This document shows positions 47,772 through 56,330 of a stretch of DNA of 64,000 nucleotides, piece after piece. The DNA comes from Planctobacterium marinum (GTDB taxonomy: Bacteria > Pseudomonadota > Gammaproteobacteria > Enterobacterales > Alteromonadaceae). The notes beneath the pieces were generated by a model. It did no database searches and had not been told where the DNA came from. It saw only the letters and a list, made by a program, of their open reading frames with translations. Both the position numbers and the translations under genes were made by a program. The stretch is taken from NCBI RefSeq assembly GCF_036322805.1, contig NZ_AP027272.1:3348001-3412000 (forward strand), written 5' to 3'. Position 1 is the stretch's first letter, and each line of letters begins with the position of its first letter.

Positions 47772-48547
47772 TAGCCTTCTCCTTGCAGAATATTTAAAAA
47801 TGCCTGATTCATTGATTCGCCTTTGGCTTTAAATGCATCTATGTCATCCATAAACTGGGTACGTCCCAGATTTATCACCGAAACTTCATCACACAGCTCT
47901 TCCACCTCATTCAGGTGGTGAGTGGAGAATATCACCGGCGTATTTTGCGCCTTCAAATGGCGAATAAAATCCATTACGGTTTGGGTTGCCATAATGTCTA
48001 ATCCGGTTGTAGGTTCATCCAAGACCACTACCGACGGGGAATGCACTACCGCTCTGGCAATCGCGGTTTTTTGTTTCATGCCGCTGGAGTAATGCTCAGA
48101 GCGTCTGTCTAACCAGGCATCCATATCCAGCATGTCGGAAAGCTCAGCCAGGCGCTTGTCGGTTTCTGCAGCAGACATACCGTGCAAACGAGCAAAATAG
48201 CTGATGTTTTCCCGTCCAGTTAAGCGGCCATACAAGCCCGTATTACCGGATAAAAACCCCAGTGATTTACGCGCAACATTCGGGGACGTGGAAACATCAT
48301 TGCCGTCGATATTGATTTCGCCTTTATCTGCTTTTAAGGCTGAAGATAACACCCTAAGCGTGGTGGTTTTCCCGGCCCCATTGGGGCCCAACAAACCCAA
48401 CACCTGGCCCTTGTTACAATGAAACGACACATCTTCTACGGAATAAAAAAAGCGCCCCTTTAATCGGGGATCGGCCTTTTCTTGTGCCGTCAGCTTTTTT
48501 GGGTTTTCAACGCTAAAGCGCTTAGCGAGCTGCTTTACTGTTATCAT
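47771..48547 (-). CDS. natA: ABC transporter ATP-binding protein NatA-like
   Basis: 258 residues. Walker A GPNGAGKTTT (54-63), signature YSSGMKQKTAIARA, Walker B VVVLDEPTTGLD and the H-loop STHH are all present. A short insertion after the first strand (ENPKKLTAQEKADPRLKGRF) is typical of NatA relatives. It forms an exporter with the overlapping natB gene. Confidence 0.93.
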   Translation of the reverse strand: MITVKQLAKRFSVENPKKLTAQEKADPRLKGRFFYSVEDVSFHCNKGQVLGLLGPNGAGKTTTLRVLSSALKADKGEINIDGNDVSTSPNVARKSLGFLSGNTGLYGRLTGRENISYFARLHGMSAAETDKRLAELSDMLDMDAWLDRRSEHYSSGMKQKTAIARAVVHSPSVVVLDEPTTGLDIMATQTVMDFIRHLKAQNTPVIFSTHHLNEVEELCDEVSVINLGRTQFMDDIDAFKAKGESMNQAFLNILQGEG

Positions 48548-48774
48548 CCTGCTTTACCTTTGCTTATCATTTTTTATCAATCCCATGCTCTAGTGTGGCG
48601 AAACTAAAATTTATTACAAAGAAATTTTTTTCCTGTAAACATCCGCCTTGTCTAAATGCTTTTAAACTCCCTCTGTACTGGGTAAATGTTTATTGGAATT
48701 GGTATGATTTGACGCGAGCTTGTGTAAAAATTGAGACAGAAGTGATTATCAAAAAACACAGCAGAAGGTTATAA

Positions 48775-49635
48775 ATGGAAGACAATAAACACAACGAGGT
48801 AAAACCTGACGAGAACTCGTCTAATGAGGAAGCGCATAACGAAGCACAAGCACCTTCAGCAGAAGCACCTCAACAAGATCCGCAAAAGACAGAAGCCGCT
48901 GCGACAGAAGCCCCTGAGCCAGTGAGCCAGTCTGGTGCCATCAGCTCGCCGTTTACGGCATTACAAGCCATTATATTAAAACCGAACTCGGTGTTTTCCA
49001 CCCTGAAAAATACCGCAAACTGGTCTTGGGTGGCCTTTATTTTTGTGACCTTCTTCTCGGTATTGCCCACCTGGCTATACTTCAATCAAATCGACATGGT
49101 TTGGTACAGTGAAATGGCTGTAAACCTGCAAATGCCAGATGTCAGCCCATCTGAAAAAGCGCAAGCCATGCAGATGATGCAAAACCAAGCGATTGGTACC
49201 TTTACCGCGTTTTTTGTGGCCATTGGCGCCATCATTCTCAATGCCATTTTCGCCTTTTATCTGAGCAAAATAACTCAGATGGATGAAGACAACGTGCTCA
49301 GCTTTGGCGACTGGTATGGCTTTACCTGGTGGGCCACGCTACCTTTTGCTTTTATTGGCATTCTAAACACCCTCATCATCTTGATGTTCGGCGGGCCACA
49401 AATGTCTCCAGAATATTTAAGCGTGTTCTCACTGGCATTTGTCTTGGGTATTTCTATGGAATCCGGCTGGTTTGGTTGGGCCCAAGGTATTGGCCTGGAC
49501 TCGTTGTGGATTATCTATCTTACGGCGGTGGGTATCAGCCAATGGACCAAACTCAGCAGCCGTCAATGCACCATTATTGCGGTTGCGCCTTTTGCCATTA
49601 TCTGGGGCGTTTGGGCGTTCTTCCTGATCATTTAA
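48775..49635 (+). CDS. YIP1 family membrane protein
   Basis: 286 residues: an acidic, Glu/Ala/Gln-rich cytoplasmic N-terminus (about 1-50), then a YIP1-type domain with five hydrophobic segments (WSWVAFIFVTFFSVLPTWLY, FTAFFVAIGAIILNAIFAFY, ATLPFAFIGILNTLIILMF, LWIIYLTAVGISQW, APFAIIWGVWAFFLII). AAGG precedes the ATG. The role of bacterial YIP1 proteins is not established. Its last eight bases overlap the end of the converging DUF3025 gene. Confidence 0.88.
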   Translation: MEDNKHNEVKPDENSSNEEAHNEAQAPSAEAPQQDPQKTEAAATEAPEPVSQSGAISSPFTALQAIILKPNSVFSTLKNTANWSWVAFIFVTFFSVLPTWLYFNQIDMVWYSEMAVNLQMPDVSPSEKAQAMQMMQNQAIGTFTAFFVAIGAIILNAIFAFYLSKITQMDEDNVLSFGDWYGFTWWATLPFAFIGILNTLIILMFGGPQMSPEYLSVFSLAFVLGISMESGWFGWAQGIGLDSLWIIYLTAVGISQWTKLSSRQCTIIAVAPFAIIWGVWAFFLII

Positions 49636-50467
49636 TCGTCTTACGTAGCGGCCTGAAATAATCCTGATTGGCGTAATATTCAGGATCTTCATTGGCCGCA
49701 TCCCAACCGGGGATCCCCAAAAGCGGTAAAGGTTTGAGCACAGCTTTTTGTTCAAATAACGCTCCTTGCTCAATCAACTCCAATAGCTTGTCATCCAGCC
49801 AGGCGTATTGTTGCAATAGCGGTAATTGATAAAACTCTGGCTCAACTTTGATGGCCACATATTTGCCAGTCAGCCCAAGATACGGGTCCAATAACATTTC
49901 ATAGTTGGCATGACCAAACATAAACAATTGTGTGTTTTGCTGCCAAAGATTTTTACAATCAACAAATGCCTCAACCCAGCGATGCCCCTGCAAAGCCTCG
50001 AGGTGCGCTTCATCAGCAAATACTAATACTGCACCGCATTCATCAAAATGCGTAACCCTGTTGCGCACCGCTGTTCTGGGATTAAGGCCATGCTCTTTTA
50101 TCTCAGCCATATGTAGCTGATTTAAAGCTTTTTTAGATTTGGGAAACAATAGCCAAATCAGGGCATTAAATAAATCGTGCCAGTTATTTTTCCGGGTAGG
50201 AACGAAGTTGCACCGGGCGATAATCTCTTCGTAATAAAGTCCTGCTGTTTGCTCAGCATACTGCCCGCCTTGAATCGCTTCATCGCAAACAAACTCAATA
50301 TCAGTAATGCCGCGCTCTTGTATCCATTGGTTGAGGTACTTCGTCGTAGGGAAATCACCAAATCCATACAAATCGAATAGGGTTTTAACATGGACGAAAT
50401 AAGGCTGAGAAAGCCAGTCAGTATACCAATTTTCAGGGGTTTTAAAGCGCTTTGGAGAGTGTTGCAA
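49628..50467 (-). CDS. DUF3025 family protein
   Basis: 279 residues without signal peptide or membrane segments. The family motifs NNWHDLFNALIWLLFP and RNRVTHFDECGAVLVF (read from its central part), with FMFGHANYEMLL later, define DUF3025. The function is unknown. The start appears to be a TTG at 50467 since no ATG is placed well; the terminal PLPLLGIPGWDAANEDPEYY is also conserved. It is divergent from the M28 peptidase gene. Confidence 0.88.
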   Translation of the reverse strand: MQHSPKRFKTPENWYTDWLSQPYFVHVKTLFDLYGFGDFPTTKYLNQWIQERGITDIEFVCDEAIQGGQYAEQTAGLYYEEIIARCNFVPTRKNNWHDLFNALIWLLFPKSKKALNQLHMAEIKEHGLNPRTAVRNRVTHFDECGAVLVFADEAHLEALQGHRWVEAFVDCKNLWQQNTQLFMFGHANYEMLLDPYLGLTGKYVAIKVEPEFYQLPLLQQYAWLDDKLLELIEQGALFEQKAVLKPLPLLGIPGWDAANEDPEYYANQDYFRPLRKTIK

Positions 50468-50583
50468 ACCAAGTTCCGGTTGATAAAGATGAGATTTTGA
50501 ATAAGCTTAGTGGCGGAAAAATGCAGTATACAAGCAAAAAGCTGATATGCAGCTTCCCGACAGAAACCCTATTATACAAGAGA

Positions 50584-52197
50584 ATGACAATGCGAAAATC
50601 CCTTTATGGTATCACCCTGGCAGGGCTGGTTAGTAGCTATGCTGTGGCGGATACTTTTGAGCAAGCGTTGCAAAGCATCAACGAGCAAGACTTGCGTTCC
50701 CACGTTAAAACCCTGGCATCTGATAAGTTTGAAGGACGCCAACCCACCACCATAGGTGAAGCTTACACCCTTGAGTATCTGACGCGTCAATTTGATGCCA
50801 TGGGCTATACCCCCGGCGTTGATGGCAGCTACTTACAGCCAGTCGAGTTGATGAAGATTGAAGCTGACCCGAATATGACCCTGGATATCGCAGGCGATAA
50901 GTTCGAATACAAGGTCAATATGGTGGCAGGTACCAGTCGCGAATCAGAACTGGTGGAATTAAAAGATTCAGAACTGGTGTTTGTCGGCTATGGTGTTAAC
51001 GCACCTGAATACGATTGGAACGACTACGAAGGTCTGGATGTAAAAGGCAAAACGGTTGTTATTCTGGTGAATGACCCCGGTTTCGAAAACCCAGACGGTG
51101 GTAAATTCCAAGGCAAAACCATGACCTATTACGGTCGTTGGACCTACAAATACGAAGAAGCCAGCCGCCAAGGCGCTGCGGGCGCATTAATTGTGCATGA
51201 GACGGAGCCAGCTTCTTATGGTTGGTCAGTAGTGGCTAACAGCTGGAGTGGCCCTCAGTATGGTTTGGTCACCGAAGATGGCAACCAGAGCCGGGTAAAA
51301 GTTGAAGGCTGGTTATCAGTAGATGCTGCCAAAAAAGTGTTCAGCAAAGCCGGTCTGGATTACATGGAAGAAAAGCGCAAAGCGCAGCAAGGTCCATATG
51401 CTAAGGCAATGAGTAGTAAAGCCTCAATTAGCATCAAAAGTACCATGCAAAAATCCACCAGCTACAACTTTATGGCCACCCTACCCGGTAGCAAGCGCCC
51501 CGATGAGCACATCATCTATACGGCACACTGGGATCATTTAGGTAAGGATCCAAGCAAAGAAGGTGACAATATATATAATGGTGCTCATGATAATGCCACG
51601 GGCAGCGCTGCACTAATTGCTATCGCTAAGGCTTTTGCTCAATTGGAAACTCGCCCTGAACGTTCACTCAGTTTCTTATTTGTCACTGCCGAAGAACAAG
51701 GTCTGCTAGGCTCTAAATACTACGCTGAATATCCGGTTTATCCGCTGGAAAAAACCGTAGCAAATCTGAACATTGATGCCATGAACATCATGGGCCCCAC
51801 CAAAGACGTAGAAGTTGTGGGTATGGGTAAATCGGAACTGGAAACCTACCTGGAAAAAGCCGCCAAGCGCACCGACCGCGTATTAGTGCAAGAAAGTCGT
51901 CCAGCCGCAGGTATCTACTATCGCTCAGACCACTTCAGTCTGGCTAAAAAAGGCGTTCCAGCCTTATATGCCAAAGGTGGCTCAATGCCAATAAATGATG
52001 AGATCGCGGCTTATCGCAAGAAGATGTCCGTGATCCAAACTGGCTGCTACCACCAGGTGTGTGACCAATACCGCGAGTCATGGAACTTCGGTGGCATGGT
52101 GGAAGATTCACAAATGTATTTCGAAATCGGTTACGACATTGCCAATAGCGATGATTGGCCACAATGGAGTAAAACCAGCGAATTTCAAAGACCTTGA
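50584..52197 (+). CDS. Exported M28 family metallopeptidase with PA domain
   Basis: 537 residues from the ATG at 50584, which gives a signal peptide (MTMRKSLYGITLAGLVSSYAV, cut near VADTF). A protease-associated domain (about 90-260) is inserted before the peptidase. The zinc and catalytic residues are visible as HWDH (His315), HDNATG (Asp336), AEEQG (Glu370/371), NIDAM (Asp398) and RSDHF (His450). It is likely a secreted or periplasmic aminopeptidase. It is followed by a strong terminator. The longer frame to 50452 is not supported. Confidence 0.93.
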   Translation: MTMRKSLYGITLAGLVSSYAVADTFEQALQSINEQDLRSHVKTLASDKFEGRQPTTIGEAYTLEYLTRQFDAMGYTPGVDGSYLQPVELMKIEADPNMTLDIAGDKFEYKVNMVAGTSRESELVELKDSELVFVGYGVNAPEYDWNDYEGLDVKGKTVVILVNDPGFENPDGGKFQGKTMTYYGRWTYKYEEASRQGAAGALIVHETEPASYGWSVVANSWSGPQYGLVTEDGNQSRVKVEGWLSVDAAKKVFSKAGLDYMEEKRKAQQGPYAKAMSSKASISIKSTMQKSTSYNFMATLPGSKRPDEHIIYTAHWDHLGKDPSKEGDNIYNGAHDNATGSAALIAIAKAFAQLETRPERSLSFLFVTAEEQGLLGSKYYAEYPVYPLEKTVANLNIDAMNIMGPTKDVEVVGMGKSELETYLEKAAKRTDRVLVQESRPAAGIYYRSDHFSLAKKGVPALYAKGGSMPINDEIAAYRKKMSVIQTGCYHQVCDQYRESWNFGGMVEDSQMYFEIGYDIANSDDWPQWSKTSEFQRP

Positions 52198-52221
52198 GGA
52201 TAGATATCCTAAAATAAGACT

Positions 52222-52250
52222 AAAGGGCGTTTTTTAACGCCCTTTTTATT
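52222..52250 (+). terminator. Rho-independent terminator of the M28 peptidase gene
   Basis: Arms AAAGGGCGTT (52222-52231) and AACGCCCTTT (52236-52245) with a TTTT loop, followed by a T-rich tail. It starts 25 bases after the stop codon. Confidence 0.92.
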
Positions 52251-52463
52251 TCAACTACTGTATATGGAATATACTATTGTAAAAAAATTACAGTTTTCGC
52301 TTGCAATTTCTGTTGAGACTGGCAAATTCAAGGCGTAAGACGCTGTGCGGAGTATGGTCTCAGACGCAAAAATTCGTTATTTTTCCCTTCGTATTTTTAT
52401 CCCGTTCCCAACTTCACGGCAGTGCCATTTTTTAGATTCACCAAAACAGAGAGAAACCTAAGT

Positions 52464-54131
52464 ATGTGCGGTATATTCGGTATTTTGGACATTAAAACCG
52501 ATGTGTCAGAACTCAGGACGCAAGCCCTGGATTTGTCAAAATTGTTGCGCCATCGCGGCCCGGACTGGTCAGGTATCTGGAATAATAATAATGCCATTTT
52601 GTGTCATGAACGCTTGGCAATTGTTGATGTAGATACTGGTGCCCAGCCACTTGTGAGCCGAGATGAAAATAAAGTACTGGCAGTAAATGGTGAAATCTAT
52701 AACCACAAAGAATTAGCGAATAATTTAGTTACGCCTTACGATTTTCGCACTAAGTCCGACTGTGAAGTCATTTTGCCTTTGTACGAGCAAAAGGGTGTAG
52801 AGTTTATCGACGATTTGAAAGGCATGTTCGCCTTTGTACTTTACGATGAAACCCAAGACGCTTACCTGATTGCCCGTGACCACATGGGTATTATTCCTCT
52901 TTATACTGGCCACGACGAGCACGGTAACTTCTACGTTGCTTCAGAAATGAAAGCGCTGGTGCCGGTGTGTAAAACCGTCAATGAGTTCCCTCCGGGTCAT
53001 TACTTCTGGAGCAAAACCGGTGAAATGGTGGAATATTATCAACGTGACTGGATGGAATATGCCGCCGTTGAAAACAACGAAAGCAATCTTGATGAGCTAA
53101 AAGTAGCGTTCGAAAAAGCCGTAAAAAGCCACATGATGTCAGACGTGCCTTATGCGGTATTGCTATCCGGTGGCCTGGACTCTTCCCTGGTTTCCGCTGT
53201 AGCGGCGCAATTTGTGGCCAATCGCGTGGAAGATGAAGACAAGTCTCAAGCCTGGTGGCCTCGTCTGCATTCATTTGCTGTAGGCCTGGAAGGTGCACCT
53301 GATTTACAAGCTGCGCAAAAAGTAGCGGACATGATAGGTACGGTCCACCACGAAATTCACTTTACTATTCAGGAAGGCCTGGACGCCATCCGTGATGTGA
53401 TTTATTTCCTGGAAACCTACGATACCACCACTATCAGAGCCTCTACGCCAATGTACCTGATGAGCCGTAAGATCAAAGCGATGGGCATCAAGATGGTACT
53501 TTCAGGCGAAGGTTCCGATGAAATCTTCGGTGGGTACCTGTACTTCCACAAAGCGCCGAATGCCAAAGAGTTACACGAAGAAACCGTGCGTAAACTGAAG
53601 CGCCTACACATGTTTGACTGTGCTCGTGCCAACAAAGCCACTTCTTCCTGGGGTGTGGAAGCACGTGTACCATTCCTGGACAAAGAGTTTATGGACGTGG
53701 CGATGCGCTTGAACCCACAAGACAAGATGTGCTCTAAAGAGCGCATGGAGAAGTGGATATTGCGTAAAGCCTTCGATAATGGCGAGTACCTGCCTTCTGA
53801 AATCTTATGGCGTCAAAAAGAGCAGTTTGGTGATGGCGTAGGTTATAGCTGGATTGACTCTATCAAAGACTATGTGGATGAGGCGGTAACTGATCAGCAA
53901 ATGAGCACTGCAGCGTTCCGTTTCCCCCACAATACACCCGATACCAAAGAAGGCTATTTTTACCGCACCATCTTTGAAGAGTACTTCCCACAGGAGAGTG
54001 CCGCTAAATGTGTACCAGGTGGTAAGTCCATCGCCTGTAGTACCGTAGAAGCGCTAGCCTGGGATGAAAGCTTCCAGAATATGGCCGACCCTTCAGGTCG
54101 TTCCATGAAGGACGTCCACGGCAAGCAGTAG
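52464..54131 (+). CDS. asnB: Asparagine synthase B (glutamine-hydrolysing)
   Basis: 555 residues from the ATG at 52464, which places the glutaminase nucleophile Cys directly after Met (MCGIFGILD), as required; the 14-residue upstream extension cannot be real. The N-terminal glutaminase domain has LRHRGPDWSG and NGEIYNH; the C-terminal synthetase has the PP-loop SGGLDSSL and GEGSDEIFGGY. It makes asparagine from aspartate, glutamine and ATP. Length equals the E. coli enzyme. Monocistronic with its own terminator. Confidence 0.97.
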   Translation: MCGIFGILDIKTDVSELRTQALDLSKLLRHRGPDWSGIWNNNNAILCHERLAIVDVDTGAQPLVSRDENKVLAVNGEIYNHKELANNLVTPYDFRTKSDCEVILPLYEQKGVEFIDDLKGMFAFVLYDETQDAYLIARDHMGIIPLYTGHDEHGNFYVASEMKALVPVCKTVNEFPPGHYFWSKTGEMVEYYQRDWMEYAAVENNESNLDELKVAFEKAVKSHMMSDVPYAVLLSGGLDSSLVSAVAAQFVANRVEDEDKSQAWWPRLHSFAVGLEGAPDLQAAQKVADMIGTVHHEIHFTIQEGLDAIRDVIYFLETYDTTTIRASTPMYLMSRKIKAMGIKMVLSGEGSDEIFGGYLYFHKAPNAKELHEETVRKLKRLHMFDCARANKATSSWGVEARVPFLDKEFMDVAMRLNPQDKMCSKERMEKWILRKAFDNGEYLPSEILWRQKEQFGDGVGYSWIDSIKDYVDEAVTDQQMSTAAFRFPHNTPDTKEGYFYRTIFEEYFPQESAAKCVPGGKSIACSTVEALAWDESFQNMADPSGRSMKDVHGKQ

Positions 54132-54155
54132 GATTTGTTGCTGAGCAAACATTTT

Positions 54156-54186
54156 AAAGCCCGCAAATAAAGCGGGCTTTTTTTTT
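54156..54186 (+). terminator. Rho-independent terminator of asnB
   Basis: Arms AAAGCCCGC (54156-54164) and GCGGGCTTT (54172-54180), loop AAATAAA, then a long T run to 54186. Confidence 0.95.
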
Positions 54187-54251
54187 GAACAGCTCGACAT
54201 TTATTCTTGAGAATAGCTTTATCTTTTTGACTTCAATGTAGCCTGACAGAC

Positions 54252-54506
54252 GCCATCCATGGCATCTCTGAACCAAATCCCTTTGGTCCACATACCATTT
54301 GTGAAATACATCCTTGTATTTCCCTGAAGACAGCTAAAGCTGTCCAAATTCATTCCCGATGAATTTGTCTTTTTGCTAAAAAGAAACCGTATGCGAAAGA
54401 AAAAGGCTCCCCGCATTACGCTTAATCCATAGAAAAACTGTAAGTTCCCGTCGTCACGATGCGCGTCCATGCTTAGGTGTGACTTGATTTTCATCCCTGA
54501 AAATCA
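54252..54506 (-). repeat. Array of stem-loops with GGA in the loop
   Basis: Read on the minus strand from 54506: TGATTTTCA-GGGA-TGAAAATCA (54485-54506), AAATTCAT-CGGGA-ATGAATTT (54346-54366), GACAGCT-TT-AGCTGTC (54329-54344), AAATACA-AGGA-TGTATTT (54304-54321), ACCAAA-GGGA-TTTGGT (54272-54287), GCCA-TGGA-TGGC (54252-54263). All stems are perfect and all differ in sequence, while five of six loops carry GGA. One contains ACAAGGATGT, the consensus for CsrA/RsmA binding. Whether the array is transcribed as a small RNA is not known; no promoter or terminator was assigned. Confidence 0.75.
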
Positions 54507-54640
54507 CCGGAAACTTGCTTCACGTTTTTCAATGGCGCTTCATGAGGGGAAATGGGGTGGTCTATTCACTTACATGCGAAACGATAATATTAGGCTTCGT
54601 TAGCAGACCGGCAAAATTTCAAATATTTATGAGGGCACAG

Positions 54641-54699
54641 GGTCGTTAGTTCGACAAAGATGTGAGGGTAAACCACATTTGTCCGTTTAAATGACCCCG
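54641..54699. repeat. Head-to-head REP-like pair, copy 1
   Basis: A plus-strand half (GGTCG...TCGACAAAGATGTG) faces a minus-strand half (CCACATTTGTCCG...GACCCC). The inner parts pair with each other. The same composite occurs at 55804 and, degenerate, at 56264. Confidence 0.6.
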
Positions 54700-54844
54700 A
54701 CATAAACGGCATTCACTGTAGCTCAAAGCTCTAATTTTGGGATTCCAATTGACACGAACTGATTACAATCGTAATCTTATCTTTGAAATTACACACGTAA
54801 TACCTTGTTAACTCTAAAGCAACCTTAAACTGGAAGCCAACATC

Positions 54845-55642
54845 ATGAAAATCTTGAGGGTAATTCTTATCATTTTTGCTATAACAAGCTTAAGTGCGCA
54901 GTCCATCGTTATTCGCCACGACAAATCAGACGAAGAATATCTCAACTCAACCGATGCTATTGAGGCCCATGTCACTTTTACCACGTCTACCAAAGATGGC
55001 GACTTTGTCGTCGGCTCAGGGACCTATGTGGGAAATAGTTGGGTGCTCACTGCCGCTCATGTGGCCAATTTTTTCGAAGAAAACGATGTCGCTCAGATAA
55101 AATCAGAAAGGCTTAAAATTCTCGATATCTTGTTACATGAAAACTGGAAAGACCGCCAATACGGTTTTGATATCGCCATGGTAAAAATCGAAATGCCGTC
55201 AGGTGATATTGCCCCGGTAACCCTATTTGCATTAGAGCCAGAGAAGGATGACGTTATCACCATCGCAGGTAGAGGTGATACTGGAACTGGCATGGATGGG
55301 ATTACATCTCGAGACCTGAAAATGCGTGTTGCGCAAAACAAAATAGAGGAAATAAAAGGACAATGGCTGAGTTTTAGTTTTAGTGCACCTGAGGATGGAG
55401 CCTTGGAAAATGAGGGTATCGGCGGTGGAGGTGACAGTGGCTCACCAGCATACATTATTGACAAAGGCACTATACACCTTGTTGCCTTAAGCTCCTGGCA
55501 AGATACGGAAGCGACTAACTGGAAAGAAGGGTTTTACGGCGCAATCGATTATTACACGTACCTTAATCATTATCGTGATTGGATCGAATCGCATTTGGAT
55601 GACAATAAGCCTTGTGCGAAACATCAAAACTTTATGTTCTGA
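54845..55642 (+). CDS. Exported trypsin-like serine protease
   Basis: 265 residues. Signal peptide (MKILRVILIIFAITSLSA). The chymotrypsin-fold triad is His72 (TAAHV), Asp109 (FDIAMV) and Ser198 (GGGGDSGSP). It has few cysteines, so it lacks the usual disulfides. The last ten codons (from PCAKHQNFMF) and the stop lie in a hairpin repeat that recurs at 55898, so the original 3' end may have been replaced. It sits in a repeat-rich island and has no close operon partner. Confidence 0.9.
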   Translation: MKILRVILIIFAITSLSAQSIVIRHDKSDEEYLNSTDAIEAHVTFTTSTKDGDFVVGSGTYVGNSWVLTAAHVANFFEENDVAQIKSERLKILDILLHENWKDRQYGFDIAMVKIEMPSGDIAPVTLFALEPEKDDVITIAGRGDTGTGMDGITSRDLKMRVAQNKIEEIKGQWLSFSFSAPEDGALENEGIGGGGDSGSPAYIIDKGTIHLVALSSWQDTEATNWKEGFYGAIDYYTYLNHYRDWIESHLDDNKPCAKHQNFMF

Positions 55643-55662
55643 TGTTATTTCTTCTTAGGGGC
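55612..55662 (+). repeat. Hairpin repeat at the 3' end of the protease gene, copy A
   Basis: About 50 bases similar to 55898-55950. The arms AACATCA (55620-55626) and TGATGTT (55640-55646) pair; the protease stop codon is inside the right arm. The shared tail is TTAGGGGCGCTC. Confidence 0.75.
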
Positions 55663-55726
55663 GCTCACTTAATCCCCCTTTTACCCGAGGCGTTAGCAAG
55701 TATTAGACTTTAGGTTTAAGTTGATC

Positions 55727-55788
55727 GCCATGGATGGTGAGAATGCCGATTTTGTCGGGAACAAAAATCGTGATCGCCATAGATGGCG
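55727..55788 (+). repeat. Second, smaller GGA-loop hairpin array
   Basis: On the plus strand: GCCA-TGGA-TGGT (55727-55738), CGATTTTGT-CGGGA-ACAAAAATCG (55747-55770) and CGCCAT-AG-ATGGCG (55775-55788). The middle unit lies within a 26-base sequence repeated exactly at 56242-56267. Confidence 0.65.
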
Positions 55789-55803
55789 TAAATGTCTATT
55801 TAT

Positions 55804-55898
55804 GTAGGTCGTGCTTTAGCTAGACAAGAGTGTGAAATTCAACCACCTTTGTCCGCTTAAAAGCGAACCTACAACTATCTAACAAATTTCACTCTTGT
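55804..55898. repeat. Head-to-head REP-like pair, copy 2, with outer inverted repeats
   Basis: GTAGGTCGTGCTTTAGC... (55804-55834) faces CCACCTTTGTCCGC...GAACCTAC (55843-55872). Around the second half, ACAAGAGTGTGAAATT (55825-55840) and AATTTCACTCTTGT (55885-55898) are inverted copies with a two-base bulge. Confidence 0.6.
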
Positions 55899-55970
55899 GC
55901 GAAATATCAAAATTCAGTGTTCTGATATTACTTTTTCTTAGGGGCGCTCCCCTTCGAAAAAGTAACATCA
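55898..55970 (+). repeat. Hairpin repeat, copy B, with long two-tier stem
   Basis: The arms AATATCA (55903-55909) and TGATATT (55923-55929) pair; relative to copy A, both arms change so that pairing is kept. The right arm also starts a larger stem: 55923-55937 pairs with 55956-55970 with one mismatch, enclosing AGGGG-CGCT-CCCCT. Confidence 0.75.
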
Positions 55971-56096
55971 GAAAACCAAACTTAAAGTTACGTATTCACC
56001 TAAAATAGGCATCCATCAATACGTGAGATACGGAAATAGTTCCGTAGAAAAGATGAACTTCTGAAAAGATGTGAGCACGACACCTGTTACTAACCT

Positions 56097-56246
56097 TTGT
56101 TCCGGCAAACTTTTCCAGAACCTCTCCACCAGCGTATCTATTACAGCGGAGTCGCCTTTAGCCAGATAGGCGGAGTTTTTGGCAAATAACTGTGGTGGGA
56201 TAAACAAATAAGAGCGCTTTTTGAAGGTCCAGGAACGGGCGATGCC
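56097..56246 (-). pseudogene. 3' fragment of the unnamed paralog family (58220-59080 type)
   Basis: The translation GIARSWTFKKRSYLFIPPQL (and onward to ERFWKSLPEQ) matches the C-terminal 50 residues of the protein encoded at 58220-59080 (GIKRRWTFKKRSYLFTPPKF ... DKFRESLPQ). The similarity begins within about five bases of the repeated 26-base unit at 56242-56267 and no upstream coding sequence remains. It is a truncated copy, not a working gene. Confidence 0.85.
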
Positions 56247-56330
56247 GATTTTGTCGGGAACAAAAATAGACCAGCTCGACAATAATATCAGAGCTAACCA
56301 CCTTCGTCGTCGAACTGAAGTTCGACCTAA
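56242..56330. repeat. 26-base direct repeat copy and degenerate REP-like pair, copy 3
   Basis: 56242-56267 repeats 55743-55768 exactly. Next to it, a degenerate plus half (GACCAGCTCGACAA, 56269 onward) faces CCACCTTCGTCGTCGAACTG...TTCGACCTAA (56299-56330), whose GTCGAACT/AGTTCGAC arms form a stem. Confidence 0.6.

Larger units (their letters stand above)
54187..54844. other. Repeat-rich non-coding region between asnB and the protease gene
   Basis: About 650 bases. It contains the GGA-loop hairpin array (54252-54506) and a REP-like pair (54641-54699), both described separately. A 91-residue open frame on the minus strand runs through the hairpins and is not considered a gene. The last 100 bases are A/T-rich and should hold the protease promoter. 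Confidence 0.7.

Noticed and set aside
54219-54494. 91-residue open frame on the minus strand
   Set aside because: It runs through the GGA-loop hairpin array; its codons are dictated by palindromes and there is no ribosome binding site.
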